Positions 28,217 to 37,296 of a stretch of DNA of 64,000 bases are shown here, piece by piece. This DNA comes from JAUHXS01 sp965213575 (GTDB taxonomy: Bacteria > Bacteroidota > Bacteroidia > Chitinophagales > JAUHXS01). The stretch spans positions 107,293-171,292 of the forward strand of contig CBDBZN010000006.1 of the NCBI GenBank assembly GCA_965213575.1. The letters run 5' to 3'. How positions within the stretch are numbered: the stretch's first letter is position 1; the number at the start of each line of letters is the position of its first letter. The notes beneath the pieces are model-generated. The model worked only from the letters and a program-made list of their open reading frames with translations, was not told where the DNA came from and made no database searches. Position numbers and translations under genes: made by a program.

Positions 28217-28583
28217 GACTTACAGCCTAAAATAAGGTTTTTTAAACAATATTACAATTTTATGTTTCGAGCGCCTTAGTATATAATTTTTCTTGTAAAA
28301 CTTTATGTATTTACATTATATTAAAATATTGTTGTGTCAATTAGCTACAACACATGCTATGTGTGGATTTCAGTTGAAAATGTTAATAAAAAAATCTTAT
28401 AAATTTAATGCATTGCAACTCGCTGATATATAGTATGTTATAAATTACTTATATTTAAAAAACATCCACACTCCTCGCTAACTGGGCCTTTCAAGAAAAA
28501 AAAATTTGCATTTTTACAAAAACATGCTAAATTTGCTACAGTTATTTAAAAACTATTTATTAACAATTAAAAATTAATTAGTT
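28217..28583. other. Divergent intergenic region (repeat protein / HU)
   Basis: 367 AT-rich bases between two divergent genes. It holds the HU promoter (28506-28535) and a small palindrome ACACAT-GCT-ATGTGT at 28350-28364, whose role is unknown. No -7 box for the minus-strand gene was found. Confidence 0.5.
28506..28535 (+). promoter_or_regulatory. Promoter of the HU gene
   Basis: TTG at 28506-28508, a 19-base spacer and TAAATTTG at 28528-28535: a full match to the Bacteroidota consensus TTG-N17-23-TAnnTTTG. It lies 48 bases before the ATG, leaving a leader of about 40 bases. Confidence 0.75.
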
Positions 28584-28856
28584 ATGAACAAAGGAGAATT
28601 AGTCAATCAAATTTCTGATGATGCAGGAATCAGCAAAGCTCAAGCAACAAAAGCTTTAGATTCATTTATTGATAGCACTGTAAAAACAGTAAAAAAAGGT
28701 GATAAAGTTACTTTAGTAGGATTTGGTACTTTTTCTGCAGCTAACAGAGCAGCTAGAAAAGGTAGAAACCCACAAACTGGTAAAGAAATCAATATCCCTG
28801 CTAAGAATGTGGTAAAATTCAAAGTTGGAAAAGATTTTGCTAGCAAAGTAAAATAA
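28584..28856 (+). CDS. HU family DNA-binding protein
   Basis: 90 aa, the normal HU length. It starts MNKGELVNQISDDAGISKAQ and contains the hallmark GFGTFSAANRAARKGRNPQT and the DNA-wrapping arm ending in IPAKNVVKFKVGK. It binds and bends DNA as a dimer, compacting the nucleoid. It has a consensus promoter and its own terminator, so it is a single-gene unit, likely strongly expressed. Confidence 0.97.
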   Translation: MNKGELVNQISDDAGISKAQATKALDSFIDSTVKTVKKGDKVTLVGFGTFSAANRAARKGRNPQTGKEINIPAKNVVKFKVGKDFASKVK

Positions 28857-28876
28857 TTATTTCTTTCTGATTTTTT

Positions 28877-28907
28877 AAAGAGGTTGTCCTAAAGGCAGCC
28901 TCTTTTT
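28877..28907 (+). terminator. Intrinsic terminator of the HU gene
   Basis: AAAGAGGTTG ... CAGCCTCTTTTT stem with one G-T pair and a 9-base loop, 21 bases after the stop. Confidence 0.8.
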
Positions 28908-28939
28908 ATTACCATATTATTAAGGTTCGGTTAATCTAC

Positions 28940-29584
28940 TCATGGGCTTAACCTGTTCCATTTCCATTTACCTTCTGAGATTAATTTATACTCAATCCGG
29001 TCATGCAACCTATTCGACCTACCTTGCCAAAACTCAATAAATTTAGGTTTAATACTATACCCTCCCCAAGTTTGAGGCCTTAAAATTTTTGATTCATCCA
29101 ATTCATGTTCTAATTCTTTTCTTTTCTCTTCCAAATATGCACGATTGGGAATAATTTCACTTTGATTAGAAACGATTGCACTTATTCGGCTTCCTTTTGG
29201 CCTACTATTAAAGTATTCTTCTGATGTTTTTTCTGATACTTTATTTGCTGCTCCCTCAATCCTTATCTGCCGCTCTAAAGCCGGCCAAAAAAAATTTAAA
29301 GCTACTTGAGGATTATTCGCAATCTGCTTCCCTTTCGTACTATTGTAATCAGTGAAAAACACAAAACCATTTGGACTGTATTCTTTTAGTAAAACAACGC
29401 GAGAAGACGGCCTTCCCTGCCGGTCAACGGTAGAAAGTACCATTGCATTCGGATCATCAACGATTTTTTTATCTGCTTCTTGATACCATTGATTAAATAA
29501 CTGAAATGGATCATCCATAATAGTTGAATCACTTAATTCATAGCTATTATAATCTTTTCTTTTATTGCTTAAGTCATGTGTCAT
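28940..29584 (-). CDS. pdxH: Pyridoxamine 5'-phosphate oxidase
   Basis: 214 aa, typical length. FMN-binding split-barrel motifs are clear: PNAMVLSTVDRQGRPSSRVV, FVFFTDYNSTKGKQI, LNFFWPALERQIRIEG, and the C-terminal FWQGRSNRLHDRIEY dimerisation block. It oxidises pyridoxine or pyridoxamine phosphate to pyridoxal phosphate. It is divergent from the MazG-like gene with 57 bases between. Confidence 0.96.
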   Translation of the reverse strand: MTHDLSNKRKDYNSYELSDSTIMDDPFQLFNQWYQEADKKIVDDPNAMVLSTVDRQGRPSSRVVLLKEYSPNGFVFFTDYNSTKGKQIANNPQVALNFFWPALERQIRIEGAANKVSEKTSEEYFNSRPKGSRISAIVSNQSEIIPNRAYLEEKRKELEHELDESKILRPQTWGGYSIKPKFIEFWQGRSNRLHDRIEYKLISEGKWKWNRLSP

Positions 29585-29603
29585 TTTGCTAAATTAGTAT
29601 TAT

Positions 29604-29611
29604 CAAAATTA
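29604..29611 (-). promoter_or_regulatory. Likely -7 box for pdxH
   Basis: On the minus strand the bases read TAATTTTG, matching TAnnTTTG, 20 bases before the pdxH start. No TTG element at standard distance was found. Confidence 0.4.
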
Positions 29612-29641
29612 ATTCTAATTCGTTTAACTATAAATTAATCC

Positions 29642-29968
29642 ATGACTATTAAGCAAGCTCAAGAGATAGTGGATAATTGGATTAAGAAGAATGGCGTGCG
29701 ATACTTTAATGAATTGACAAATATGGCTATGCTGACAGAAGAAGTGGGGGAAGTAGCCAGAATTATTGCTAGAAAATATGGAGAACAATCTTTTAAGGTA
29801 TCAGATAAAGAAAAAGACCTTTCAGATGAATTGGCTGATGTATTGTTTGTTTTGATTTGTCTTGCAAACCAGACCGGCACTGACCTCACTAAGGCATTAG
29901 AAAAAAATTTACTTAAAAAGACGTTAAGAGATAAAAATCGCCATAAGCATAATGATAAGCTGAAATAA
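29642..29968 (+). CDS. MazG-like nucleotide pyrophosphohydrolase
   Basis: 108 aa single-domain protein. The Mg-binding MazG pattern is present as LTEEVGEVARIIAR (EExxE) and later DELADVLFVL (ExxD). Such proteins hydrolyse (d)NTPs to monophosphates and are thought to clean nucleotide pools or affect (p)ppGpp stress signalling. Basic C-terminus (KTLRDKNRHKHNDKLK). The start ATG is the first possible in the divergent gap. Confidence 0.85.
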   Translation: MTIKQAQEIVDNWIKKNGVRYFNELTNMAMLTEEVGEVARIIARKYGEQSFKVSDKEKDLSDELADVLFVLICLANQTGTDLTKALEKNLLKKTLRDKNRHKHNDKLK

Positions 29969-30073
29969 ATTGCAGTCATACTCATTTTTATTTATAGAGC
30001 TTAATAAAGCCGCGTGTTTTAAAAACTTCTTTAATTATTTGAAATATTATTTTCATCTGATTGTAGAATAGTA

Positions 30074-30081
30074 TAATTTTG
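30074..30081 (+). promoter_or_regulatory. -7 box upstream of a 55-aa gene
   Basis: TAATTTTG matches TAnnTTTG and ends 21 bases before the ATG at 30103. The -33 element is not clear. Confidence 0.4.
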
Positions 30082-30102
30082 TCCGGGTTAATTTTATAGC
30101 AA

Positions 30103-30270
30103 ATGGGAGAAGAAAGAATACTGGAAGAAGAAAGAGCATTGATAGAAAATAAAGAATCGCCTGATAAAATATCTGGCTATTCTGATGTCACATTTATTTC
30201 CCATCATACAAGAGTAGAAAATGCCAATAATTTACAACAGCTGATTTTAGAATTAAATAATATATTTTAA
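30103..30270 (+). CDS. 55-aa acidic protein of unknown function
   Basis: ATG-TAA frame of 55 codons. The N-terminus is a charged helix (MGEERILEEERALIENK), followed by SPDKISGYSDVTFISHHTRV and an Asn/Leu-rich end. It has a matching -7 promoter box upstream and ends 4 bases before the convergent biotin-carrier gene. No family recognised; the promoter position and codon use like neighbouring genes are the reasons to call it. Confidence 0.5.
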   Translation: MGEERILEEERALIENKESPDKISGYSDVTFISHHTRVENANNLQQLILELNNIF

Positions 30271-30274
30271 ATAC

Positions 30275-30772
30275 CTATTCAAGGCGAATAAGCACTTGAT
30301 TTTTTTCTACGGCATTTCCTTGGCTAACTTCAATACTTTTTACCACTCCATCTCCGGATGCTTTAAGCGCATTTTCCATTTTCATTGCTTCTAAAACCAT
30401 CACAACATCTCCTTTTTTGATTTCATCACCGGCTTGCACATTAATAGACAATACTAATCCAGGCATCGGTGCTTTAATATCTTGAATTTTACTAGTGCCA
30501 ATATTTTCCATGCCCAGTTTTTTTAACAAAATATCAAACTTGTCCTTCACTATCACCTCATATACATTGCCATTAACTTTAATCGTAAATTTTTTCTCTG
30601 CATGATCAGCATTAAGCACTTGGCAGCGATAAGATGAATTTTCTCTAATAAGGTGAAATTGTCCTTTATTGACTTCAATTATATCCCAATCAACATTTTT
30701 TTTGTCATTGATAATATGATTGTCTGGATCTATTTTGAAGGTATATTTATCATTTACTTTAATGTCGAGCAT
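30275..30772 (-). CDS. Biotin carboxyl carrier (biotinyl-domain) protein
   Basis: 165 aa. The C-terminal ~75 residues are a biotinyl domain with the attachment lysine (about Lys131) in VLEAMKMENAL, preceded by PMPGLVLSINVQAGDEIKKG. The N-terminal part (IKVNDKYTFKID ... VNGNVYEVIVKDK) resembles the beta-rich region of acyl-CoA carboxylase biotin subunits. It carries biotin between carboxylase and transferase of an acyl-CoA carboxylase; the partners are not in this window. Propionyl-CoA type is likely for Bacteroidota but not proven. Confidence 0.88.
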   Translation of the reverse strand: MLDIKVNDKYTFKIDPDNHIINDKKNVDWDIIEVNKGQFHLIRENSSYRCQVLNADHAEKKFTIKVNGNVYEVIVKDKFDILLKKLGMENIGTSKIQDIKAPMPGLVLSINVQAGDEIKKGDVVMVLEAMKMENALKASGDGVVKSIEVSQGNAVEKNQVLIRLE

Positions 30773-30794
30773 TCGATAATATGATTTTATAATT

Positions 30795-30802
30795 TAACTT
30801 TG
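30795..30802 (+). promoter_or_regulatory. -7 box of the M1 aminopeptidase gene
   Basis: TAACTTTG matches TAnnTTTG, 41 bases before the ATG at 30843. The -33 TTG is not evident. Confidence 0.5.
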
Positions 30803-30842
30803 TATTAAAGTTAAGTATTTTTAATTAGCCCCACCTTGTAAG

Positions 30843-33458
30843 ATGAGTAAAAAATATAGCGGCCTTGTATTAATAGCAGCAATAGCATTTTCCGGATGTT
30901 CTATATTTAAAAAATCAGAAGAAAGTGAGTATACACTGGACCTGCCAGATGTAACCGTTAATGCAGATAAAGGTAATTATAAAGCGAGCAGAAAAAGATT
31001 AAATGACTTGTTGCACACTCAATTAGCAGTAAGCTTCGATTGGGAAAATTCACATTTACTAGGACAAGCAACCCTTACTTTTAAACCTTATTTCCATCCT
31101 GTAAATTCTCTAGAATTAGATGCACAAGGCTTTGAAATCAAATCGGTAGCATTAGTTTTAAATGATTCTTTAAAAGAAGAGCTTAATTATAAATATGATG
31201 AGGCTGTTTTAAAGATCGATTTGGAAAGAACATTTACAAGAGACACGACTTATACGGTCTTTATTGATTATATCGCTAAGCCTGATGAGCTTGCCTCAGG
31301 TGGCGGGGCAGCCATTAGGTCAGAGAAAGGCTTATATTTTATCAATCCGAAAGGCGAAAGGCCGGGGAAGCCAACTCAAATATGGACGCAAGGCGAGCCT
31401 CAAGCATCATCCCGTTGGTTTCCAACCATTGATGCTCCCAATGAAAAAACGACTCAAGAAATATATATTACCGTTGATGAAAAATATGTCACGCTTTCCA
31501 ATGGAGATTTAATTTATTCTTCTTACAATCAAGATGGCACAAGAACTGATTATTGGAAGCAGAAGTTACCTCATGCTCCATATTTGTTTATGATGGCGAT
31601 CGGAGAGTTTGCAGTAGTAAATGACTCTTGGGAAGGCCTGCAAGTAGATTATTATGTAGAGCCTGAATATGAGGCTTATGCGAAGGATATTTTTGGTGCT
31701 ACACCGGAAATGATGACTTATTTTTCTGATCAACTTGGTGTAAAGTTTCCTTGGCAAAAGTATGCTCAAGTAGTGGTGAGAGATTATGTTTCCGGAGCTA
31801 TGGAAAACACCTCAGCCGTGATACATGGTGATTTTTTGCATAAAACTAAACGAGAACTGATTGATAGTGATAATGAAGGTATCATTGCTCATGAGCTTTT
31901 TCACCATTGGTTTGGAGATTTAGTAACAGCGGAATCGTGGTCTAACTTAATGATCAATGAGTCCTTTGCTACTTATGGGGAATATTTGTGGGAAAATTAT
32001 AAACATGGTAAAGAGGCAGGTGATTGGATAATTTATAAAAAGTTAAAAGAATACTTGCGGGAGGCAGAATACAAGCAAGAGCCGATAGTACAATATTATT
32101 ATAATGATCCAATTGATTTATTTGACCGACACCGATATAGTAAAGGTGGTGTAGTGCTGCACATGCTCAACGATTACTTAGGTGATGATGCATTTTTTGC
32201 TTCTCTAGAATATTTCCTTAAAGAAAATGCTTATAAAAGTGTAGAGGCAGAACAGCTAAGATTAGCTTTTGAAGAAGTAACGGGCGAAGATTTACATTGG
32301 TTTTTTAATCAGTGGCTTTTCACTGCCGGGCATCCTCAGCTTAAAATTTCTTATGATCATGAGCCAAATATTGTTAAAGTTAATATAAACCAAGTACAAA
32401 AAACTCCTTTTAAGTTTCCCCTTGCAATAGATGTATATGAAAATGATTCTACCGTTACTCGTCATAATGTATGGGTAAAAAATAAAGAAGAAGTATTTAC
32501 TTTTAATGTCAAAGAAAAACCTAAGTTGGTCAATGTAGATGCTAAAAAGATATTATTGGCCGACAAAGAAGATAAAAAATCTGATGAAGAATATATTTAT
32601 CAATATTATCATGCTCCTTTATTAGTTGACCGTTATGAATCAATAACCCATATTTCAAACAAAAAAAACCCATCAGAAGAAGGGAAAAGCCTTTTACAAG
32701 CTGCATTAAGCGACTCTTTTTATGTCATGAGAATTCTTGCTATTAGGAATACAGATCTTACATATGAAAATAATGATTCATTGATCGCAATGCTGGCTCG
32801 TACTGATCCTGTCTCTTCTGTTCGCTCTGAAGCTATTGATAAATTATCGCAAAGTGATAGTAGTATGCAATTTATGACACTTTATGAAAATGCTATTCAA
32901 GACAGCTCTTATTGGGTAAATGCATCTGCTTTAGATGCTATTTATAAACTTGATCCTGAGAAAGCCCTTGCTTACGCTAATCAGTACGAAAATGAAACCA
33001 ATACCAATATTCAATACCTGCTTACTACCGTTTATGCACAAGAGGGCAAATCAGAAAGTTTACGATATTTTAAATCTTTATTTGCTGAAGTGGATAATGA
33101 TAGGCAATTATCCAGATACATTTCTAATTATATTAATTATTTAAAGTTAGCTAATGACAGTATTTATTTTAGTGGCATTGATGACCTCAAATCCATTGCT
33201 AAAAATGCGGAATCCCTTTCCTTAAAAAATGAAACTACTAAATCTCTCAGTTCACTTGTAAAAGATTTGCATTATGATAAAAAGTCTATGAAACAAGAAT
33301 TAAAAAAGAGCAAAAAAGATCCGGAAAAACTTCCGAAAATGGAAAAACGGTTGGAGACAGTAGATAAAAAAATTTCCAAAGCTGAAGAAATACAAGAATA
33401 TATTAATGATTTAAACAAAGAGGACGAAGAGAAAGAAGAAGAAAATAAAAGCAATTAA
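30843..33458 (+). CDS. M1 family zinc aminopeptidase, lipoprotein
   Basis: 871 aa. A lipoprotein signal ends in FSGC (Cys19). The M1 signatures are intact: exopeptidase motif GAMEN near residue 317, zinc site HELFHHW near 348, and the distal glutamate in NLMINESFATYGE near 371. The C-terminal third holds HEAT/ARM-like helical repeats and an acidic-basic coiled coil (DKKSMKQELKKSKKDPEKLP). It removes N-terminal residues from peptides, here probably at the cell envelope. Its product is likely anchored in the outer or inner membrane. Confidence 0.93.
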   Translation: MSKKYSGLVLIAAIAFSGCSIFKKSEESEYTLDLPDVTVNADKGNYKASRKRLNDLLHTQLAVSFDWENSHLLGQATLTFKPYFHPVNSLELDAQGFEIKSVALVLNDSLKEELNYKYDEAVLKIDLERTFTRDTTYTVFIDYIAKPDELASGGGAAIRSEKGLYFINPKGERPGKPTQIWTQGEPQASSRWFPTIDAPNEKTTQEIYITVDEKYVTLSNGDLIYSSYNQDGTRTDYWKQKLPHAPYLFMMAIGEFAVVNDSWEGLQVDYYVEPEYEAYAKDIFGATPEMMTYFSDQLGVKFPWQKYAQVVVRDYVSGAMENTSAVIHGDFLHKTKRELIDSDNEGIIAHELFHHWFGDLVTAESWSNLMINESFATYGEYLWENYKHGKEAGDWIIYKKLKEYLREAEYKQEPIVQYYYNDPIDLFDRHRYSKGGVVLHMLNDYLGDDAFFASLEYFLKENAYKSVEAEQLRLAFEEVTGEDLHWFFNQWLFTAGHPQLKISYDHEPNIVKVNINQVQKTPFKFPLAIDVYENDSTVTRHNVWVKNKEEVFTFNVKEKPKLVNVDAKKILLADKEDKKSDEEYIYQYYHAPLLVDRYESITHISNKKNPSEEGKSLLQAALSDSFYVMRILAIRNTDLTYENNDSLIAMLARTDPVSSVRSEAIDKLSQSDSSMQFMTLYENAIQDSSYWVNASALDAIYKLDPEKALAYANQYENETNTNIQYLLTTVYAQEGKSESLRYFKSLFAEVDNDRQLSRYISNYINYLKLANDSIYFSGIDDLKSIAKNAESLSLKNETTKSLSSLVKDLHYDKKSMKQELKKSKKDPEKLPKMEKRLETVDKKISKAEEIQEYINDLNKEDEEKEEENKSN

Positions 33459-33497
33459 TTATTTAAATAATTTTACTTTACTTGTAAACCTAATAAC

Positions 33498-33935
33498 ATG
33501 TCAGGATTAAAAATTGCGATTGCCGGTGACCATGCAGGATATCAGTATAAAGAAATGCTTAAAAAAGTACTTACGGAAAAAGGATATTTAGTAGAAGATT
33601 TTGGGCCACATGTAGAAGAGTCGGTAGATTATCCTGATTATGTACACCCTACTGTAGAATCTATTGAAAATAAAGAGAACGAATTCGGTATTTTGATCTG
33701 TGGCAGTGGTAATGGGGTTGCAATGACGGCTAATAAACATAGATTGATCCGAGCTGCATTATGTTGGGATGTGCCTTTAGCAGCGTTAGCCCGCCACCAT
33801 AATAATGCTAATGTATTGTGCATACCTTCTCGATTTGTATCCGAAGAAACAGCTGTTCATATGGCTGAAAAATTTCTTTCCTCCGAATTTGAAGGAGGAA
33901 GGCATAGTAGAAGAGTAGAAAAAATTATTGGGTAG
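33498..33935 (+). CDS. rpiB: Ribose-5-phosphate isomerase B
   Basis: 145 aa, typical RpiB. It begins MSGLKIAIAGDHAGYQYKEM with the family GDHAG motif; the catalytic cysteine is in GILICGSGNGVAM (about residue 72), and ARHHNNANVL holds substrate-binding residues. It interconverts ribulose-5-P and ribose-5-P in the pentose phosphate pathway. It starts 39 bases after the aminopeptidase stop, so could be cotranscribed, and is followed by a long hairpin. Confidence 0.95.
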   Translation: MSGLKIAIAGDHAGYQYKEMLKKVLTEKGYLVEDFGPHVEESVDYPDYVHPTVESIENKENEFGILICGSGNGVAMTANKHRLIRAALCWDVPLAALARHHNNANVLCIPSRFVSEETAVHMAEKFLSSEFEGGRHSRRVEKIIG

Positions 33936-33945
33936 CTCCGCAGCA

Positions 33946-33992
33946 TTTTAGCATGAAAATCCACAATAATAATGTGGATTTTCATGCTAAAA
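33946..33992. terminator. Long perfect hairpin between convergent transcripts
   Basis: TTTTAGCATGAAAATCCACA pairs perfectly over 20 bp with 33973-33992 around a 7-base loop. It begins with TTTT and ends with AAAA, so it can work as a bidirectional terminator for rpiB and the minus-strand operon. The stem is longer and less GC-rich than usual terminators. Confidence 0.65.
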
Positions 33993-34068
33993 AGTATATG
34001 GAGAAAATATAATAAAAGTTAAAGCTGATTTTTATACAATATATCAGTAGTTGTAATATCGGTTAAAA

Positions 34069-34407
34069 TCAAGATATCGGATCCAACTCCACTATCGGAT
34101 CCCAGAAATGTTTTTCAAAAGACTGAACCTGATCATCCATCACGATAATACCTTCGTTTTCCAACAATTGCTGCATTAAGTTAAGACTACCGAAATGTTG
34201 CTTTCCGGTAAGCAATCCATTTCTGTTTACTACTCTGTGAGCGGGGATATCTATATTATAACTATGGCAGTTATTCATTGCCCATCCCACGACTCTGGCA
34301 GATTTTCCGGTGCCTAAATATTTTGCGATCGCTCCATATGAAGTAACTTTTCCTTCAGGGATCTGTTTGACTACTTCGTATACTTTTTCAAAGAAATCTT
34401 TTTCCAT
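34069..34407 (-). CDS. Alkyltransferase-like (ATL) DNA-repair protein
   Basis: 112 aa, the size of the MGMT DNA-binding domain alone. Recognisable motifs: VTSYGAIAKYLG, RVVGWAMNNC and the active-site region, which reads PAHRVV instead of PCHRVV. Loss of the acceptor cysteine is the mark of ATL proteins, which bind O6-alkylguanine and flag it for nucleotide excision repair without removing the alkyl group. Usually Trp replaces the Cys; here it is Ala. Last gene of a TPR-flippase-ATL operon, 7 bases after the flippase. Confidence 0.9.
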   Translation of the reverse strand: MEKDFFEKVYEVVKQIPEGKVTSYGAIAKYLGTGKSARVVGWAMNNCHSYNIDIPAHRVVNRNGLLTGKQHFGSLNLMQQLLENEGIIVMDDQVQSFEKHFWDPIVELDPIS

Positions 34408-34414
34408 TATCTTC

Positions 34415-35917
34415 CTATAGAACTTTTAATCTTTTACTTCTACTTTTCCATTCTACAGCTAGTACTATTAACAGATATGAAATAAATAATGCACTATTAA
34501 ATAAATACAATACATATCCTTCCCTAATAAACTGAAATGGGATGATGATGCTAAAAATATATATCCCTACTGCTAACACAATATAGAACAGGCCGGTTTT
34601 GACCCTGTAAGGTATCTTATAGTATTTTCTGCTGAGTAAATAAGATGCTATTAACATCATACCATAACATATTAGAGTAGCCCACGCTGATCCCAAATAA
34701 CCGATTCGAGGAATCCAAAATATATTTAAAACAATTGTTATAATAGCCCCGAAAATAGCAATGTATGCTCCGTACCTAGTATTGTCTGTCAGTTTATACC
34801 AAATAGATAAGTTATAGTACAATCCAAGAAATAAATTAGCTAATAATATAATGGGTACAATGTCTAATCCTACCCAGTATGCCTTATCTATAAAGTATTT
34901 AAAAAAGTCAATATATAGCATGACCATTAAAAAGATCATACAACCAATGATCACGAAATAATCCATTACTCGAGCATATACCAACTGTGCATTTTTTTCT
35001 TTAGCATAGCTGAAAAAAAAAGGTTCCGCTGCAAAACGAAAAGCTTGAATGAACAAAGTCATCAATAAAGCGAGCTTATAACATGCTCCATAAATCCCTA
35101 CATAATACATATTAGTTTGAAGTGAATAAGGCAGAAGATATTTTAATAAAACCTTATCTGCAGTTTCATTGATAACATATGCTAAGCCTACTATAAGCAA
35201 TGGAGAAGCGTATTTGATCATGTTTTTCCAAAGGTTAAGATCAAACCACTTACCCTTGATCTTTTTTAAAGAAGATAATAACAGCAGAAAAGTTACTGCG
35301 CTGGCAATCATATTAGCAAGAAAAACATATCCTACACCAATGGCAGGGTCATATATTTTATTAATTAACCAATGTAACTGTGGCAGTAGTTCGTTCTCTA
35401 ATAAATATGGGCACAGTACCAATGTTGTTAATGCTATACCGATATTTAAAAAGATACCGGTTAACTTTAATATGGCAAAGCGAAGTGGCTTATCATGTGC
35501 CCGCAATCGAGCGAAAAGAATACTGGCAACGGCATCGGTAGCTAATACTATTCCAAACCATCTAATATATTCCGCATTATCAGGGTATTTAAGCCAAGAA
35601 GCTATGGCATCAGCTTGTAATAAAATAAATATCAGAAATATAAATGAGGTTACTGAAAGCGAGCTGAACACTGTTCTAAAAACATGCTCTTTATCCTCTT
35701 GAATGTTAATGAATCTAAAGTACGCAGTTTCTAGCCCATAAGTAAGTAGCACGATCATAAAAGCTACGTAGGAATAAAACTCAGTAACTACTCCATAAAT
35801 TTCAGGAGCAAAAATAGCCGTATATATCGGTACTAGAAGATAGTTAACAAGTCTGCCTATTATGCTACTTAAGCCATAAATAGCTGTTTGTCCTGCAAGT
35901 TTACGAATTGGCCGCAA
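34415..35917 (-). CDS. Polysaccharide flippase (Wzx/MATE-like)
   Basis: 500 aa with 12-14 hydrophobic segments, opening MRPIRKLAGQTAIYGLSSII. The N-terminal repeat (YGLSSIIGRLVNYLLVPIYT, YGVVTEFYSYVAFM) is typical of the polysaccharide biosynthesis / oligosaccharide flippase superfamily. It probably moves lipid-linked glycans across the inner membrane; substrate unknown. It starts 3 bases after the stop of the TPR gene and is followed closely by the ATL gene; no glycosyltransferases are in the window. Confidence 0.88.
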   Translation of the reverse strand: MRPIRKLAGQTAIYGLSSIIGRLVNYLLVPIYTAIFAPEIYGVVTEFYSYVAFMIVLLTYGLETAYFRFINIQEDKEHVFRTVFSSLSVTSFIFLIFILLQADAIASWLKYPDNAEYIRWFGIVLATDAVASILFARLRAHDKPLRFAILKLTGIFLNIGIALTTLVLCPYLLENELLPQLHWLINKIYDPAIGVGYVFLANMIASAVTFLLLLSSLKKIKGKWFDLNLWKNMIKYASPLLIVGLAYVINETADKVLLKYLLPYSLQTNMYYVGIYGACYKLALLMTLFIQAFRFAAEPFFFSYAKEKNAQLVYARVMDYFVIIGCMIFLMVMLYIDFFKYFIDKAYWVGLDIVPIILLANLFLGLYYNLSIWYKLTDNTRYGAYIAIFGAIITIVLNIFWIPRIGYLGSAWATLICYGMMLIASYLLSRKYYKIPYRVKTGLFYIVLAVGIYIFSIIIPFQFIREGYVLYLFNSALFISYLLIVLAVEWKSRSKRLKVL

Positions 35918-35920
35918 TTT

Positions 35921-37261
35921 TTATTTTGCTTGTTTAACTTTTATAGTAGTGAATCCACTCATCCAACAATCAATTTGGTAAGTTAATCCCTTTTTATATC
36001 CCATATCTGTGACCTCTTTTTCTGTAGGGAGTAAAGGTTGTAAATCTTTCATCTTTTTATTAACTACATTATGTAACTCAGGTTGCCTTCTTAAAGCCTC
36101 AGTGTATTGGTCAATGGCTAAAAAATACATAGCATTCCCTCCAAATATAGTATCTTGATCACACAGCGCATTTTGCGACACATATACATCACCTAATAAT
36201 ACATATGGCAAGCCCCAATCGATATTTTCTCTTCCTGCTTTTTCTGCATGTGTTATTGATAAATTTATATCAGGCTGTTTATTAAAATATATATTTGCCA
36301 TATCATAATAGTATAAAGCTTTCTTTTTATGATCAGTCTCTAATTCAACCGATTTTTGTAAGTACCTAAGTGCATCATCATAGTTTTCATTCGATTTATG
36401 ATGTAAACTAAGATTATATGCTATCTCAGCTGATGGTTCATGTTCAAGTAATTTTATCGCCACTTCTTCAAAAACATCTTGGCTAATACAGCTGTCATCT
36501 CTCAATCCTTCGTAGTAATATCGTTGCAAATGTACATCATCGGCATACAGATCAAATGCAGGTTGAAAAATAGTTATTACATCTTCACACGAATCAATGA
36601 GAGCTTGTTTATAAGCTAACGCTACCAGTTCATCTCGCACAGTTTTATATTCTTCTTTGTAAATACTCGGATTGACTTGTTTATATGCCACTACTTCATT
36701 CACTTTTGATAAAGAACCTAAAAAATCTTCTTTAGAGGCTTTCTTTAGCTTATTTTGGATGAGGTATGATTTTGAATATACCGGCAATACCTTTTGATGA
36801 GTCATATTGCCTTCTAATTCTACAGATTCCTTTGCTGTTGCGAAAAGCTCATCATAATACTTAGCATCAAGCCGTAAATTAAATAAGTCAACTGCTTTTA
36901 AACCTAATACCTTTCCACGTTCTCCAAAATATATTATACGTTGATCATAAATCATAAAAAGCGTATCTAAATATTTCTGTTTTAAAGAACCATCTGTTTC
37001 TTTATCGATTTTATATTTTAATATATCCGGGCCTTCGAGGTAAATTCTTTTATCAACTTTTGGAGCATTTACAAAAAGCCACGACCAACGTGGATATGCC
37101 TCGTCCATATTTTTATTGAAAGAATAAAATTCATTATACAGGCGAAATTTATTTTTCGCCAATTCAGGCCGATTGCCCCATTTACTTTCTTCTGTCTGAC
37201 TCTTTAAAGTAAATGTAACTAAAACAAGGAGGTAAATGAAAACTACTTTTTTAAATATCAT
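35921..37261 (-). CDS. Secreted TPR protein
   Basis: 446 aa from ATG 37261, preferred because it begins a signal peptide (MIFKKVVFIYLLVLVTFTLKSQ); an upstream in-frame ATG at 37291 adds ten residues. The body is alpha-helical with TPR-like units, clearest at AEIAYNLSLHHKSNENYDDA and KKALYYYDMANIYFNKQPD. Likely a periplasmic scaffold for protein contacts. First gene of the operon with the flippase and ATL genes, and divergent from the DUF218 gene with 35 bases between starts. Specific function unknown. Confidence 0.8.
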   Translation of the reverse strand: MIFKKVVFIYLLVLVTFTLKSQTEESKWGNRPELAKNKFRLYNEFYSFNKNMDEAYPRWSWLFVNAPKVDKRIYLEGPDILKYKIDKETDGSLKQKYLDTLFMIYDQRIIYFGERGKVLGLKAVDLFNLRLDAKYYDELFATAKESVELEGNMTHQKVLPVYSKSYLIQNKLKKASKEDFLGSLSKVNEVVAYKQVNPSIYKEEYKTVRDELVALAYKQALIDSCEDVITIFQPAFDLYADDVHLQRYYYEGLRDDSCISQDVFEEVAIKLLEHEPSAEIAYNLSLHHKSNENYDDALRYLQKSVELETDHKKKALYYYDMANIYFNKQPDINLSITHAEKAGRENIDWGLPYVLLGDVYVSQNALCDQDTIFGGNAMYFLAIDQYTEALRRQPELHNVVNKKMKDLQPLLPTEKEVTDMGYKKGLTYQIDCWMSGFTTIKVKQAK

Positions 37262-37296
37262 ATAGTTAACTTTAAAACTTCTACTAATCATAAATC

